From Corynebacterium macginleyi (lineage in GTDB: Bacteria > Actinomycetota > Actinomycetes > Mycobacteriales > Mycobacteriaceae), in the NCBI RefSeq assembly GCF_003688935.1, contig NZ_REGE01000006.1:1-64000 (forward strand): 64,000 bases of DNA, in the 5' to 3' direction. How positions within the stretch are numbered: the first letter of the stretch is position 1; each line of letters begins with the position of its first letter. Made by a program: the position numbers and the translations under genes. The notes beneath the pieces were generated by a model that had not been told where the DNA came from, did no database searches, and worked only from the letters and a program-made list of their open reading frames with translations. Shown here piece after piece: positions 22,040 through 30,034 of this stretch.

Positions 22040-22175
22040 CCATCGGAGGCGTGGCTACGGTGCTGTGGTCCTTGTAGCCCCTGATGTTTGTGAAACCGAG
22101 ACTTCAGCTATATTGACCACAGCAGCATAGCTAGCCCCAGCGTGTCTACTTTTCGGGGTGGGCCCACACGAAGGA
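22040..22175. other. Remnant sequence shared with 43.4 kb
   Basis: The 340 bases between the two Panacea loci contain no gene I can support. From about 22068, roughly 65 bases match the minus strand near 43.44-43.50 kb at many positions (ctgatgt, acttcagcta, accacagcagcat). The following tgtctacttttcgggg resembles tgcccactttccgggg near 44.9 kb. It is probably the end of a decayed mobile element. Confidence 0.4.
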
Positions 22176-22182
22176 GGGGGCA

Positions 22183-22801
22183 ATGACAACGACAGAGATG
22201 CCCTCGCGCAACGCACGCAAGGTAGTCGAGGCCGTCAATCTCCTTATTAGCGAAGGTGGCACCGATTCGAACACACGGCTCAAAGTCGTTAAGAACCTTT
22301 GGGCTGCTGACCGGTTCAGTCTTCGCCGATTTGCGCAAACAATCACGGACCCCTACTACGTTGCCATGAAAAATGGTCCTGTGTCTTCTTATGCACTGAG
22401 GGTTATTAAACAGGACGAGATGGCCAGTGAGGCTGACCTCGAACTGTGGCGTAACTCATTTGAAACCCGCGGGTTCGACATTTGCCCCATTGCTGAGATC
22501 GGGACATCAGCACTCTCTTGTCGACCAGCGCATGCTGCTGAAAGCAGCTTCGACGTTCCGCGGGTTGGAACGGTTCGACATGGCTGACAATGTCAGCCAT
22601 GCATATCCGGAGTGGTCTGTCCACAAAAGTGTTTTCTCTGCGTATCCAAAAACGTCCGTGCCCATTGACAACCTCCGGTTCTTCGAAAACCCAAGTATTG
22701 ATCCCTACTTCTCTGAGGACCCCGAGATTCTCGAGGCGGCTCGCGAGACGTATGCCGAGAAGATCGAGATGGCGCAAACGACCGGGCTCGCTCTAGTTTA
22801 A
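22183..22801 (+). pseudogene. Panacea-domain (DUF4065) gene, frameshifted
   Basis: ATG 22183 has a strong RBS (gaaggaggg). The frame gives VVEAVNLLISEGG, then LKVVKNLWAADRFSLRRF and YYVAMKNGPVSSYALRVI, a clear Panacea domain. It then leaves the family pattern near 22515 and stops at 22587. The +1 frame picks up the missing part, LVDQRMLLKAASTFRG then FDMADNVSHAYPEWSVHK, to 22801. A single lost base near 22515-22520 explains this. It is a second, probably inactive antitoxin-like locus only about 340 bases from the intact one but in opposite orientation. Confidence 0.72.
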
Positions 22802-22811
22802 GTCACGAACT

Positions 22812-23199
22812 GTGCCTACAATCGCAGAGCTGCTAGGCGGTAATGAACCTTCTGACCGTCTTCGTCCGGGGGCTGGCGTTTTGGTTGAAAGGGAACCCGC
22901 CTTTCGAGTCCGAAAAGGAGCATTGTTTCTTCATGCTCGCGGTGAACTCCGAGGGTTATTTCTTGATGGTCAATGCGACTTCTAAGGTCGAAAGAACACA
23001 AGCGGTCGTGAGAGCGCGTTTCTCAGAGTTTGTCGAAGATACGTCTTCGACACTCGTTGTCTTAGAGAAAGGCGACTTTCCCCTTCTAAGTAAGAGGTCG
23101 GCCATTAACTGCAATGAGCTTCACGCCGTAAAGAACAGCCTGAATGTTAGCGAAGACGACAAGAATACTATCTGCGTGGAGTTAACCCAGCGGGGTTAG
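22812..23199 (+). pseudogene. Possible partner gene of the broken Panacea locus
   Basis: An open frame from ATG 22843 gives 118 residues, including H-C-F-F-M-L-A-V-N-S-E-G-Y-F-L-M-V-N-A-T-S and TLVVLEKGDFPLLSKRSAIN. These look like a real small protein (beta-rich, PemK-like spacing). Another frame from GTG 22812 offers a plausible N-terminus (PTIAELLGGNEPSDRLRPG) that runs into the first only with a frameshift near 22880. So the gene is probably broken near its start. By position it would be the toxin partner of the preceding Panacea gene. I do not recognise the family with confidence. Confidence 0.4.
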
Positions 23200-24197
23200 T
23201 CGCACAGCTGGGCGTAGATCTGGCGGTGCTGCTCGATGAACCCCAGCTTTTCGTACAAGCGGATGCCGGCGGTGTTGGAAGCCAAGACATCGAGGTAGGC
23301 ATGTTTCGCACCCCGCTCGCGCCCCCAGTGCAGCATGTGCTGGCCCAATAGGGCGCCTAAGCCCTGGCGGCGGTGTGAGGAGGCTACTTCCACGGCGGAG
23401 TATCCCAGCCAGGCGGTGCCATCGCCGGATTCGGTGATGGTACCGCGGGTGATGGCTACGGTCTGACTACCTAAAAGCAACCGCCCGAAGCCCATCGTGC
23501 CCTCGATACGGGCGCGCAGGTATTCCAACGCCTGGGTTGGCAGCGCCTGGCCACGGAACTGGTACATCTGCAGCCATGCGTCATCGGGCTGGGAATCAAT
23601 GCGAAACTCCGCGCCACTGGAATGGGGGCCCGGCGCCACGGCGGAAAGGTCTGCGAGATCGCGCAGGACCATGACGAGGATTTCGGGTTCGGTGTGCCAG
23701 GTGGCATCGGCAAGCAAGCGCAATGCGGGTTTTCCAATGCGCTCTGGGATAAGCAGGCGCACTGGCAGATCGTGGTGGCGGTAGAACTCCGTGATTTCTT
23801 CCAATGGCACCGGGTTAAAGCCCGCAGCGGGCCCGAGAGGGACGGCGGAATTGGAACGGCCGGTCACGCCATCGCCGGCGCGCATGAGCCAGGAACCGTC
23901 CGAGGTCCACTCGTGCTTCTTGCCGGGAAAGGCCTGGGCGGTGGCATACTCGACGGCGCGGATATCGGAATTGCGCACAGTGCGCGGTGAGAGGCGCTTG
24001 ATGATCTTCAGCTGTGCGGGCGCGATCTCCACGGCCGCGAGGTTAGAAGGATAGCCGCCGACCTGTTGCGGGCGGATGACCAGAGGGTCGAGGCTGAGTA
24101 CATGGCCGATGACATCGCTGTGCACCCCGCCAAAATCGCGCCGAGCCACGACGCGATCTCCTATCTGTACGGCATCGGATCGAAAGATGCGGGACAT
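23196..24197 (-). CDS. GNAT-family N-acetyltransferase with N-terminal small-barrel domain
   Basis: The 333-residue protein has an N-terminal segment VQIGDRVVARRDFGGVHSDV resembling a small SH3-like barrel (about 10-65) and a long middle region. The C-terminal GNAT domain has SHRRQGLGALLGQHMLHWGR (acetyl-CoA loop) and YLDVLASNTAGIRLYEKLGF. The substrate is unknown. It is co-oriented with def, whose stop lies two bases before this ATG on the minus strand, so the two form an operon. Its stop overlaps the convergent stop of the gene fragment ending at 23199. Confidence 0.82.
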   Translation of the reverse strand: MSRIFRSDAVQIGDRVVARRDFGGVHSDVIGHVLSLDPLVIRPQQVGGYPSNLAAVEIAPAQLKIIKRLSPRTVRNSDIRAVEYATAQAFPGKKHEWTSDGSWLMRAGDGVTGRSNSAVPLGPAAGFNPVPLEEITEFYRHHDLPVRLLIPERIGKPALRLLADATWHTEPEILVMVLRDLADLSAVAPGPHSSGAEFRIDSQPDDAWLQMYQFRGQALPTQALEYLRARIEGTMGFGRLLLGSQTVAITRGTITESGDGTAWLGYSAVEVASSHRRQGLGALLGQHMLHWGRERGAKHAYLDVLASNTAGIRLYEKLGFIEQHRQIYAQLCD

Positions 24198-24199
24198 GG

Positions 24200-24823
24200 C
24201 TAATCGTCGTGTCCAAAGGGATCTGCGTCTTCACCCGGCATCCAGGAGTAGCCCGGCTCGGTCCAGCCATTGCGCTTAATGATCTTTTTGGCCTGGCGTT
24301 TGTAGCGGCCGATGAGGGTATCGGTATAGACGTACCCATCGAGATGGCCGGTTTCGTGCTGCAGGCAGCGGGCGAAAAAGCCGTATCCTTCCACCGTGAT
24401 GTCGTTGCCGTGTTCGTCTTTGCCGGTTACGCGCGCCCAATCGGCACGGCCGGTGGGAAAGCCCTCGCCCGGCACGGAGAGGCAGCCTTCGTCATCGGAG
24501 CCGTCATCGGCAGGCATGGTTTCTGGAATTTCGGAGGTCTCCAACACCGGGTTGATGACACAACCCTTGCGCATGCCGGCTTTATCGGCAGGCAGTTCGG
24601 TACCATCCGGGCCTTCGGTATCGGGGCAGTGATACACAAAAATCCGCTTGCCTATCCCCACTTGGTTCGCAGCCAGGCCCACGCCATGGGCGACCTCCAT
24701 GGTTTCATACATGTCCGCGATGAGCTGTTGTATTTCGGGGCTGGAGATCTCGGATTCTTCCACCGGTGTGGTGGGTTGATGAAGCACGGGCTCGCCGTGG
24801 ATAACGATGGGGCGAATAGTCAT
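24200..24823 (-). CDS. def: Peptide deformylase
   Basis: Removes the formyl group from nascent N-terminal methionine. All three metal and active-site motifs are present in the 207-residue protein: [19 protein letters not shown] (motif 1), [12 protein letters not shown] (motif 2, Cys ligand) and [12 protein letters not shown] (motif 3, HExxH). An insertion between motifs 1 and 2 ([13 protein letters not shown]) is typical of actinobacterial forms. The start is ATG 24823. The gene is divergent from the DUF3263 gene and co-transcribed with the downstream GNAT gene. Confidence 0.95.
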   Translation of the reverse strand: MTIRPIVIHGEPVLHQPTTPVEESEISSPEIQQLIADMYETMEVAHGVGLAANQVGIGKRIFVYHCPDTEGPDGTELPADKAGMRKGCVINPVLETSEIPETMPADDGSDDEGCLSVPGEGFPTGRADWARVTGKDEHGNDITVEGYGFFARCLQHETGHLDGYVYTDTLIGRYKRQAKKIIKRNGWTEPGYSWMPGEDADPFGHDD

Positions 24824-24839
24824 GCTTTACAGTTTAGGC

Positions 24840-25097
24840 ATGGACCACCTGTCTGACCTAGACGCCGCCATTCTAGACTTCGAGGAAACCGCCCCGCGCA
24901 GCATCAGCCGCAAGGAAGAGGCCATTCGCGCGCGGTTGGATATCTCGCCGGTGCGCTATCACCAACGTTTGAACCTGCTTCTTGATGCCCCCGCCGCTGC
25001 CGAATCCCATCCCCTCTTGGTGGCCCGGCTCAGACGTCTGCGGGAGGAGCGCGAAAACACGCGGCGCGCCGCGCGGGAAAATACCCCACTGCGTTAG
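24840..25097 (+). CDS. DUF3263 family protein
   Basis: A conserved actinobacterial protein of unknown function, 85 residues from ATG 24840. The family core is ILDFEETAPRSISRKEEAIR followed by SPVRYHQRLNLLLDAPAA, which predicts a helical, DNA-binding-like fold. The upstream frame to 24807 would overlap the divergent def start and has no RBS, so it is not used. It lies between def and the LytR_C gene, the order seen in other corynebacteria and mycobacteria. Confidence 0.82.
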   Translation: MDHLSDLDAAILDFEETAPRSISRKEEAIRARLDISPVRYHQRLNLLLDAPAAAESHPLLVARLRRLREERENTRRAARENTPLR

Positions 25098-25120
25098 AAT
25101 CAACTACTAATGTTGCTGAA

Positions 25121-25954
25121 GTGACTAAAGAGAATTCGGACAATCTATACAACCAGCGATTCGATGACCCCGCGGCCGATTATCGCGATGGTTATGATGA
25201 TGGTGTTTATGACGATGGGGCAAGCGGTGAAGCCGCTGCGTCGAGAACCAGCGGTGGTGGGGGAGGCGCCCACGCCAAGAAAGGCGGTTTACCGCTACGC
25301 GGCCTCGCCATGGTGCTCATCGCCGTGGCCGTGACACTCGGCCTCTGGGGCCTGTACGCCATGATCTCAGAAGACGATAATTCGACCGTCGCTTCCGATT
25401 CCGCCCACTCTACGTCTAACGCTCCCACTCATAGTGATCAGGAGGGCAACGGCCCCGGTGTCCCTGCCGATGGTTCCCGCGACGAGGCCCCTAACCAGCT
25501 GCCCCCCGCAGGCGAAGGCGATGCGGCGCACCCCCACGCTGGGGCCGAGGGCGAGGTCAACCGCGACCCCGCCGCACGCGGCGAAGGCTCCGACCACGCT
25601 CGGAATAACGCCCGGGCGGGCGGCCACCATGCGCCGCCCGTGACCCGCGACCGCAATGACATTAAGGTCAGCGTGCTCAATAACTCCGGCGAATCCGATA
25701 AGGCCAAGAACGAAGCCGATGTGCTCAAGGCCAGCGGCTTCAAAGTAGGTTATGTGGGTAACCTGCCGGGTGAGGTTTTGACCGTGCCCAAGACCACCGT
25801 CTTTTACCCCGAGGGTGACGTCTCCGCGGAGTCATTAGCCAGGGAAGTAGCCGCGCGCTACCAGGCAGAAGTCAAACCGATGAACAAGGATCTGCCGAAG
25901 GAAGCCACCGACGACGGCGCCGTTGTGGTCGCCCTCGCCGTTCCACAGGCCTAA
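25121..25954 (+). CDS. LytR_C-domain membrane protein
   Basis: The 277-residue protein begins at GTG 25121. It has an acidic cytoplasmic N-terminus (1-60), one membrane segment near 65-87 (LPLRGLAMVLIAVAVTLGLW), a long low-complexity extracellular linker rich in Gly, Ala, Asp and Glu, and a C-terminal LytR_C domain from about 183. That domain starts IKVSVLNNSGESDKAKNEAD and includes LTVPKTTVFYPEG. LytR_C domains occur in cell-wall LCP proteins. Here the catalytic LCP domain is absent, so the role is structural or unknown. Confidence 0.85.
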   Translation: MTKENSDNLYNQRFDDPAADYRDGYDDGVYDDGASGEAAASRTSGGGGGAHAKKGGLPLRGLAMVLIAVAVTLGLWGLYAMISEDDNSTVASDSAHSTSNAPTHSDQEGNGPGVPADGSRDEAPNQLPPAGEGDAAHPHAGAEGEVNRDPAARGEGSDHARNNARAGGHHAPPVTRDRNDIKVSVLNNSGESDKAKNEADVLKASGFKVGYVGNLPGEVLTVPKTTVFYPEGDVSAESLAREVAARYQAEVKPMNKDLPKEATDDGAVVVALAVPQA

Positions 25955-25999
25955 ATAAAATTCATGGAATTATTACTTGCTACCCGTTAAGCTGTACCA

Positions 26000-27139
26000 G
26001 TGAAGATTCCGGCAGAAGTATTCGCCCGTTCCCCCGAGCCTACGCTGGGGGTGGAATGGGAGGTCGCCCTCGTGGACCGCGACTCGCGCGATCTTGTCCC
26101 GCGCGGGGCTGAACTTATTGATCTTGCCACTGCCGCCCACCCCGATATTCACGTGGAAAAAGAATTCCTACAAAACACGGTGGAACTAGTTACCGGCATT
26201 TGCACCACGGTGCCGGAAGCCATTGCGGAACTAGAGACCTCACTGGCCGCCGTGGAAGAAGCCGCGGCGAAGCTCGGCATTGATGTGTGGGCCTCCGGTG
26301 GGCACCCGTTCACGGATTTCCGGGAAAACCCTCTATCGGATAAACCCAGCTATCAAGAGATCATCTCCCGCACCCAGTATTGGGGAAAGCAGATGCTGCT
26401 GTGGGGTACCCACGTCCACGTTGGCGTCAGCCACGAGGAGCGCGTCTGGCCCATTATCAACGCGCTCATGGCGAAGTACCCGCACCTCTTGGCCATCTCT
26501 GCGTGCTCGCCGGGGTGGCAAGGGATCGATACAGGCTATGCCTCCAATCGCACCATGCTGTATCAACAGCTGCCCACAGCCGGCATGCCGTACCAATTTG
26601 CCACGTGGGGTCAGTGGCAGTCCTATATACGGGATCAAGCGATCTCCGGAGTCATTAACCACACCGGCTCGATGCATTTTGATATCCGGCCGGCCGCAAA
26701 GTGGGGCACCGTGGAGGTGCGCGTTTCCGATGCCGCCTCGAACCTGCGGGAGCTATCCGCCGTCGTCGCCCTGACGCACTGCTTGGTCGTGCACTATGAC
26801 CGCATGATTGACGCGGGCGAGGAACTGCCTGTTTTGCAGCCGTGGCATGTGGCGGAAAATAAATGGCGCGGGTCGCGCTACGGGATGGATGCCCTCGTTA
26901 TTACCTCGCGCGAGACGGATGAGGCCTGGGTTAAAGATGAATTGGCCCAGATGGTAGAAGAACTTACTCCCTTAGCCCGGGAGCTGGGCTGCGCAAAAGA
27001 ACTAGCCGTGGTGCACGAAATCATTGATAGTGGTGCCGGATACGAACGCCAACGCCGCCTCTTCCAAGAAACCGGCAGCTGGCGCGACGTCGTCGAGCAA
27101 ACCTGCCGCGAGCTCCACACTTTCCGGCCGGTGCGCTAA
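26000..27139 (+). CDS. Glutamate-cysteine ligase-like carboxylate-amine ligase (YbdK family)
   Basis: A GCS2-family ATP-dependent ligase of 379 residues starting at GTG 26000. Signatures are [20 protein letters not shown] near the N-terminus, [35 protein letters not shown], and [20 protein letters not shown]. Members have weak glutamate-cysteine ligase activity or unknown substrates. No glutathione or ergothioneine genes are adjacent, so the pathway is not set. It starts 45 bases after the LytR_C gene and may share its transcript. Confidence 0.87.
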   Translation: MKIPAEVFARSPEPTLGVEWEVALVDRDSRDLVPRGAELIDLATAAHPDIHVEKEFLQNTVELVTGICTTVPEAIAELETSLAAVEEAAAKLGIDVWASGGHPFTDFRENPLSDKPSYQEIISRTQYWGKQMLLWGTHVHVGVSHEERVWPIINALMAKYPHLLAISACSPGWQGIDTGYASNRTMLYQQLPTAGMPYQFATWGQWQSYIRDQAISGVINHTGSMHFDIRPAAKWGTVEVRVSDAASNLRELSAVVALTHCLVVHYDRMIDAGEELPVLQPWHVAENKWRGSRYGMDALVITSRETDEAWVKDELAQMVEELTPLARELGCAKELAVVHEIIDSGAGYERQRRLFQETGSWRDVVEQTCRELHTFRPVR

Positions 27140-27276
27140 TCAGCTCACCGATACTCGGCTCAGCGCCTTGTAGACGGGCCTCGATAACGGCAGCTGCGCG
27201 CGAAACATATGCTCGGTCGCGGCGCACCTGGGGTCGCACGGCGGCGGATGCACACGCAACGCGGGGTGCCTGCCGC

Positions 27277-28839
27277 TTAGTCTTTGTCCCGATTGTGGCG
27301 CCCGCCGGAGGACGAGGGAGCCGGAATATCGCCATAGCCTTCGGCGGCAGGAAACACGCGGGTCTCAGGGTTAACTACGGGGAACTGAGCGGTTTCATCG
27401 GTGCTCACTGCATTACCCGGTGTGGACTTCCCGTCTGCGTGGGTGCGCTGCAGCGGGCTGGGTTTTTTCAACGAGACATGCTGGCGTGGTTTGGCAGGGT
27501 GTCGTGCCGCGGGCAAGATGCCGCGGGGGTTCTCCGTGCTGGGCTGGGTGGTCGGCTTGGCGCTGGGTTGGGTGCTGGTTTGCGGGCCGGTTTGCGCGCT
27601 GGACTTGGCACTGGGCTGCGCGCTGTTTTGCGCGCTGGGTTGGGTGCCGGGGATAAATCCCCACAGGGCATAAAAGGCAATGTAGAGGATGCCGGAGGCG
27701 GTGAAAATGAGCATGGCCCAGGGCTGGAAATCTGCATGGTTGAGTGAGCGGTTGGCACCTTCGGGCCACAAGGCTGCGGAGACATAGGGCAGCAGCACCA
27801 CGCACATAGCCACGAAGGAAACCAGCGCTGCAACTTGCGCACCGATGACACCCCGCAGGCGCTTGCCCAGTACCTGGTTGACAGAGATCAGGACCACGAG
27901 GGCCATCGGGAAAGCCCAGACCCAATGGTGGTACCAGGAAAAGGGCGAGATGAGGCAGGCGCAAATGCCGGCGAGGGACATGGCCGCGGAGTTATTCTTG
28001 TGCTTCATCGCGGTACGCAGGGCCAGACAGGTCAACACGAAAACCACCGCGACGGCGGCGATCCACATCCAACCGCCGTCGATGTCCCACGCGCGCACCA
28101 TGACCGATCGGAGGGATTGCGCGCCCGGGTTGGTGTGTTCACCCACGCGGGAGGAATCAAAAATGGCATAGGTCCAGAATTGCCCCGCATCCGGAATGGT
28201 GACAAAACCAATCGCTACCGTAATCGCGAAGACAAGAACGCAGATAAGCGCTTGCCACCGGCGCCTCTGGAATAAGAGCACCAGGCCCATAAAAGCCGGG
28301 GTGAGCTTCAAGCCGGCGGCGAGGCCGATGCCAATGCCGGGCAGCGCCCGCTTCCTGGGAATGACATCGAGGGCAACCAACAACATCAAAAAGACGTTGA
28401 TTTGGCCGAAGAACAAGGTGCCGTACATTGGCTCCATTGCCGGGGCACACAGCACGAGCAGGATAACAACGACCCAGGTCAAGGGTGATAGTTTAAGACC
28501 ACGCTCGTGAAAAACGAGCAGGATGACGGCCAATAAGGCAAGGATGGTGCCGCCTTGCCAGACAATGATTAGGGTGTCATCAGTTAGCGAGGATATCCAC
28601 ATGAACAGCGTGCCGGCGAAAGGAGGGTAGGTAAAAGGAAGATCGCCAATATAAGCGTTGTCATAAAGGTTGGCACCTCCGGCCACTTCCTCGCCGGCGA
28701 GTTTGTAAATCAGCAGATCCAGCGGCACGCGCCAGACGAACGCATCGGGGCCATCGTACTTGCTATAGCGGGAGATGCTGAAGATAAAAAAGGCAGCCAA
28801 AAGGGCGACCAGAGTAGGCAGTCCGTATAGCTTCTTCAC
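27277..28839 (-). CDS. GT87-family (DUF2029) membrane mannosyltransferase-like protein
   Basis: A polyprenyl-phosphate-mannose-dependent glycosyltransferase type, 520 residues starting at GTG 28839. There are around ten hydrophobic segments between 5 and 400. The loop after the first segment carries the conserved acidic and aromatic residues (YSKYDGPDAFVWRVPLDLLI, then LPFTYPPFAG). GT87 enzymes in this order build phosphatidylinositol mannosides, lipomannan and arabinan branches. The C-terminal 115 residues are a disordered tail of short Gln/Pro/Ser/Thr repeats with no known function. The closest named orthologue cannot be chosen by eye. Confidence 0.82.
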   Translation of the reverse strand: MKKLYGLPTLVALLAAFFIFSISRYSKYDGPDAFVWRVPLDLLIYKLAGEEVAGGANLYDNAYIGDLPFTYPPFAGTLFMWISSLTDDTLIIVWQGGTILALLAVILLVFHERGLKLSPLTWVVVILLVLCAPAMEPMYGTLFFGQINVFLMLLVALDVIPRKRALPGIGIGLAAGLKLTPAFMGLVLLFQRRRWQALICVLVFAITVAIGFVTIPDAGQFWTYAIFDSSRVGEHTNPGAQSLRSVMVRAWDIDGGWMWIAAVAVVFVLTCLALRTAMKHKNNSAAMSLAGICACLISPFSWYHHWVWAFPMALVVLISVNQVLGKRLRGVIGAQVAALVSFVAMCVVLLPYVSAALWPEGANRSLNHADFQPWAMLIFTASGILYIAFYALWGFIPGTQPSAQNSAQPSAKSSAQTGPQTSTQPSAKPTTQPSTENPRGILPAARHPAKPRQHVSLKKPSPLQRTHADGKSTPGNAVSTDETAQFPVVNPETRVFPAAEGYGDIPAPSSSGGRHNRDKD

Positions 28840-28854
28840 GGTTAAAGGTGTCTC

Positions 28855-29235
28855 CTATTTGCGGTGCAGCGAACGGCCCGCGGGACGGTCATTGCGCGCC
28901 ATCGATTCCTCGGGTGCATACAGGCCTTCACGGCGTGCAATACGTGAGGTACGCTGCGCGGTCACCGGGCTGGTAAACATCGCAAACAGTACCAGCAAAA
29001 TAAGGATACCCAAATCACCGCGCTCGGCCACACTGAAAGATTCAGCGCCAGTGATGCGGATGAACGCACCCATGATGATGAGGATAAGCCCGGTGGTCTG
29101 CGGCTTGGTCACGGCGTGGACCCGCGACATCGTGTCCTTAAAACGCGCCAAACCAATCGCAGCAGCAAGGATGAGCAGGCTGCCACTGATGACGAGAATG
29201 AGCGAGAGAATATCGGCGATTAGTGACCAACTCAT
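28855..29235 (-). CDS. mrpG: Na+/H+ antiporter subunit G
   Basis: Last subunit of the Mrp cation/proton antiporter, 126 residues from ATG 29235. Three membrane helices cover about 5-90, with the MrpG signature IGLARFKDTMSRVHAVTKPQTTG. A charged cytoplasmic C-terminus follows. The upstream open frame to 29526 overlaps mrpF and is not used. The ATG overlaps the mrpF stop by one base (TAATG). Sixth gene of the operon. Confidence 0.93.
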   Translation of the reverse strand: MSWSLIADILSLILVISGSLLILAAAIGLARFKDTMSRVHAVTKPQTTGLILIIMGAFIRITGAESFSVAERGDLGILILLVLFAMFTSPVTAQRTSRIARREGLYAPEESMARNDRPAGRSLHRK

Positions 29236-29507
29236 TAAGTATCCCTCTTCCGAAACCTCGTGACGGAGACCGTAGAGATGAAACCAAGCAGCGCGATGAC
29301 CAGCATGGCTGAGACCACGGAGGTATCTAGCGACCAGCACATATAAGTCGCTAATGCACACTGGAACATGGCGGTAAAACCGTCCATTCCTACCAGCCGG
29401 TCGAGGGAGTTGGGCCCGGTGATAATGCGCCAAGCGGTAATGAGAGCGGAGACCCACAGTAAGAATGCGGGAACCAGCAGGATAGCGTGATACATCTGCG
29501 GATCCAT
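29235..29507 (-). CDS. mrpF: Na+/H+ antiporter subunit F
   Basis: A small membrane subunit of 90 residues with three predicted helices. The MrpF hallmarks are TGPNSLDRLVGMDGFTAMF and VSAMLVIALLGFISTVSVTRF. It overlaps mrpE and mrpG by one base at each end (TAATG), so translation is coupled through the operon. Confidence 0.94.
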   Translation of the reverse strand: MDPQMYHAILLVPAFLLWVSALITAWRIITGPNSLDRLVGMDGFTAMFQCALATYMCWSLDTSVVSAMLVIALLGFISTVSVTRFRKRDT

Positions 29508-30034
29508 TATGGGTGGCTCCTTTCAAAGATCTCGATCATGGAAGATTCTAGACGGGACACGGCATCGATTTCGCGCTGGATCTGCGCCTCATCCCGGGCA
29601 TCCAGGATGTGGATGGTGATCATGCGATTAGCAATGTCGATATCTGTCACCGTTCCACCCGGCTGCAGATTGTACAGCGTCACCGCGAGGGAGAGGATGA
29701 ACTCATTTTCCAAGCGCATTGGCAATTCCAGGATGGCGGTCTGCGGTAGCGGTTGTGGGCGGGCGGCCAGCCAGCCTACCTTCAGGGAGGCATAGAACAG
29801 CTCCCAAAACCAGCGCAGTATAAAGCGCAAAAATGCGCCCCACGCGACCTCGACACCGGCGATGGGCATTGCCGGCAGCGGAAGGGCGAAGACGATGACG
29901 AGGGCGACGAGGAGGCCACCGACCACATTGCCCACGGTGACTTCACCCATGAGCATGCACCACATGACCGTAATCCAGACGGTAAACCACGGATGGAAGC
30001 GGGAGCGCACACCGGAAAAGAGGTTTTTAGTCAT
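29507..30034 (-). CDS. mrpE: Na+/H+ antiporter subunit E
   Basis: The 175-residue MrpE subunit. Its N-terminal hydrophobic stretch (WFTVWITVMWCMLMGEVTVG, then VVGGLLVALVIVFALPLP) precedes a cytoplasmic domain. The conserved middle is FILRWFWELFYASLKVGWLA, and the C-terminus contains the GGTVTDIDIANRMITIHILD segment typical of the family. Its ATG overlaps the mrpD stop by four bases. Confidence 0.93.
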   Translation of the reverse strand: MTKNLFSGVRSRFHPWFTVWITVMWCMLMGEVTVGNVVGGLLVALVIVFALPLPAMPIAGVEVAWGAFLRFILRWFWELFYASLKVGWLAARPQPLPQTAILELPMRLENEFILSLAVTLYNLQPGGTVTDIDIANRMITIHILDARDEAQIQREIDAVSRLESSMIEIFERSHP

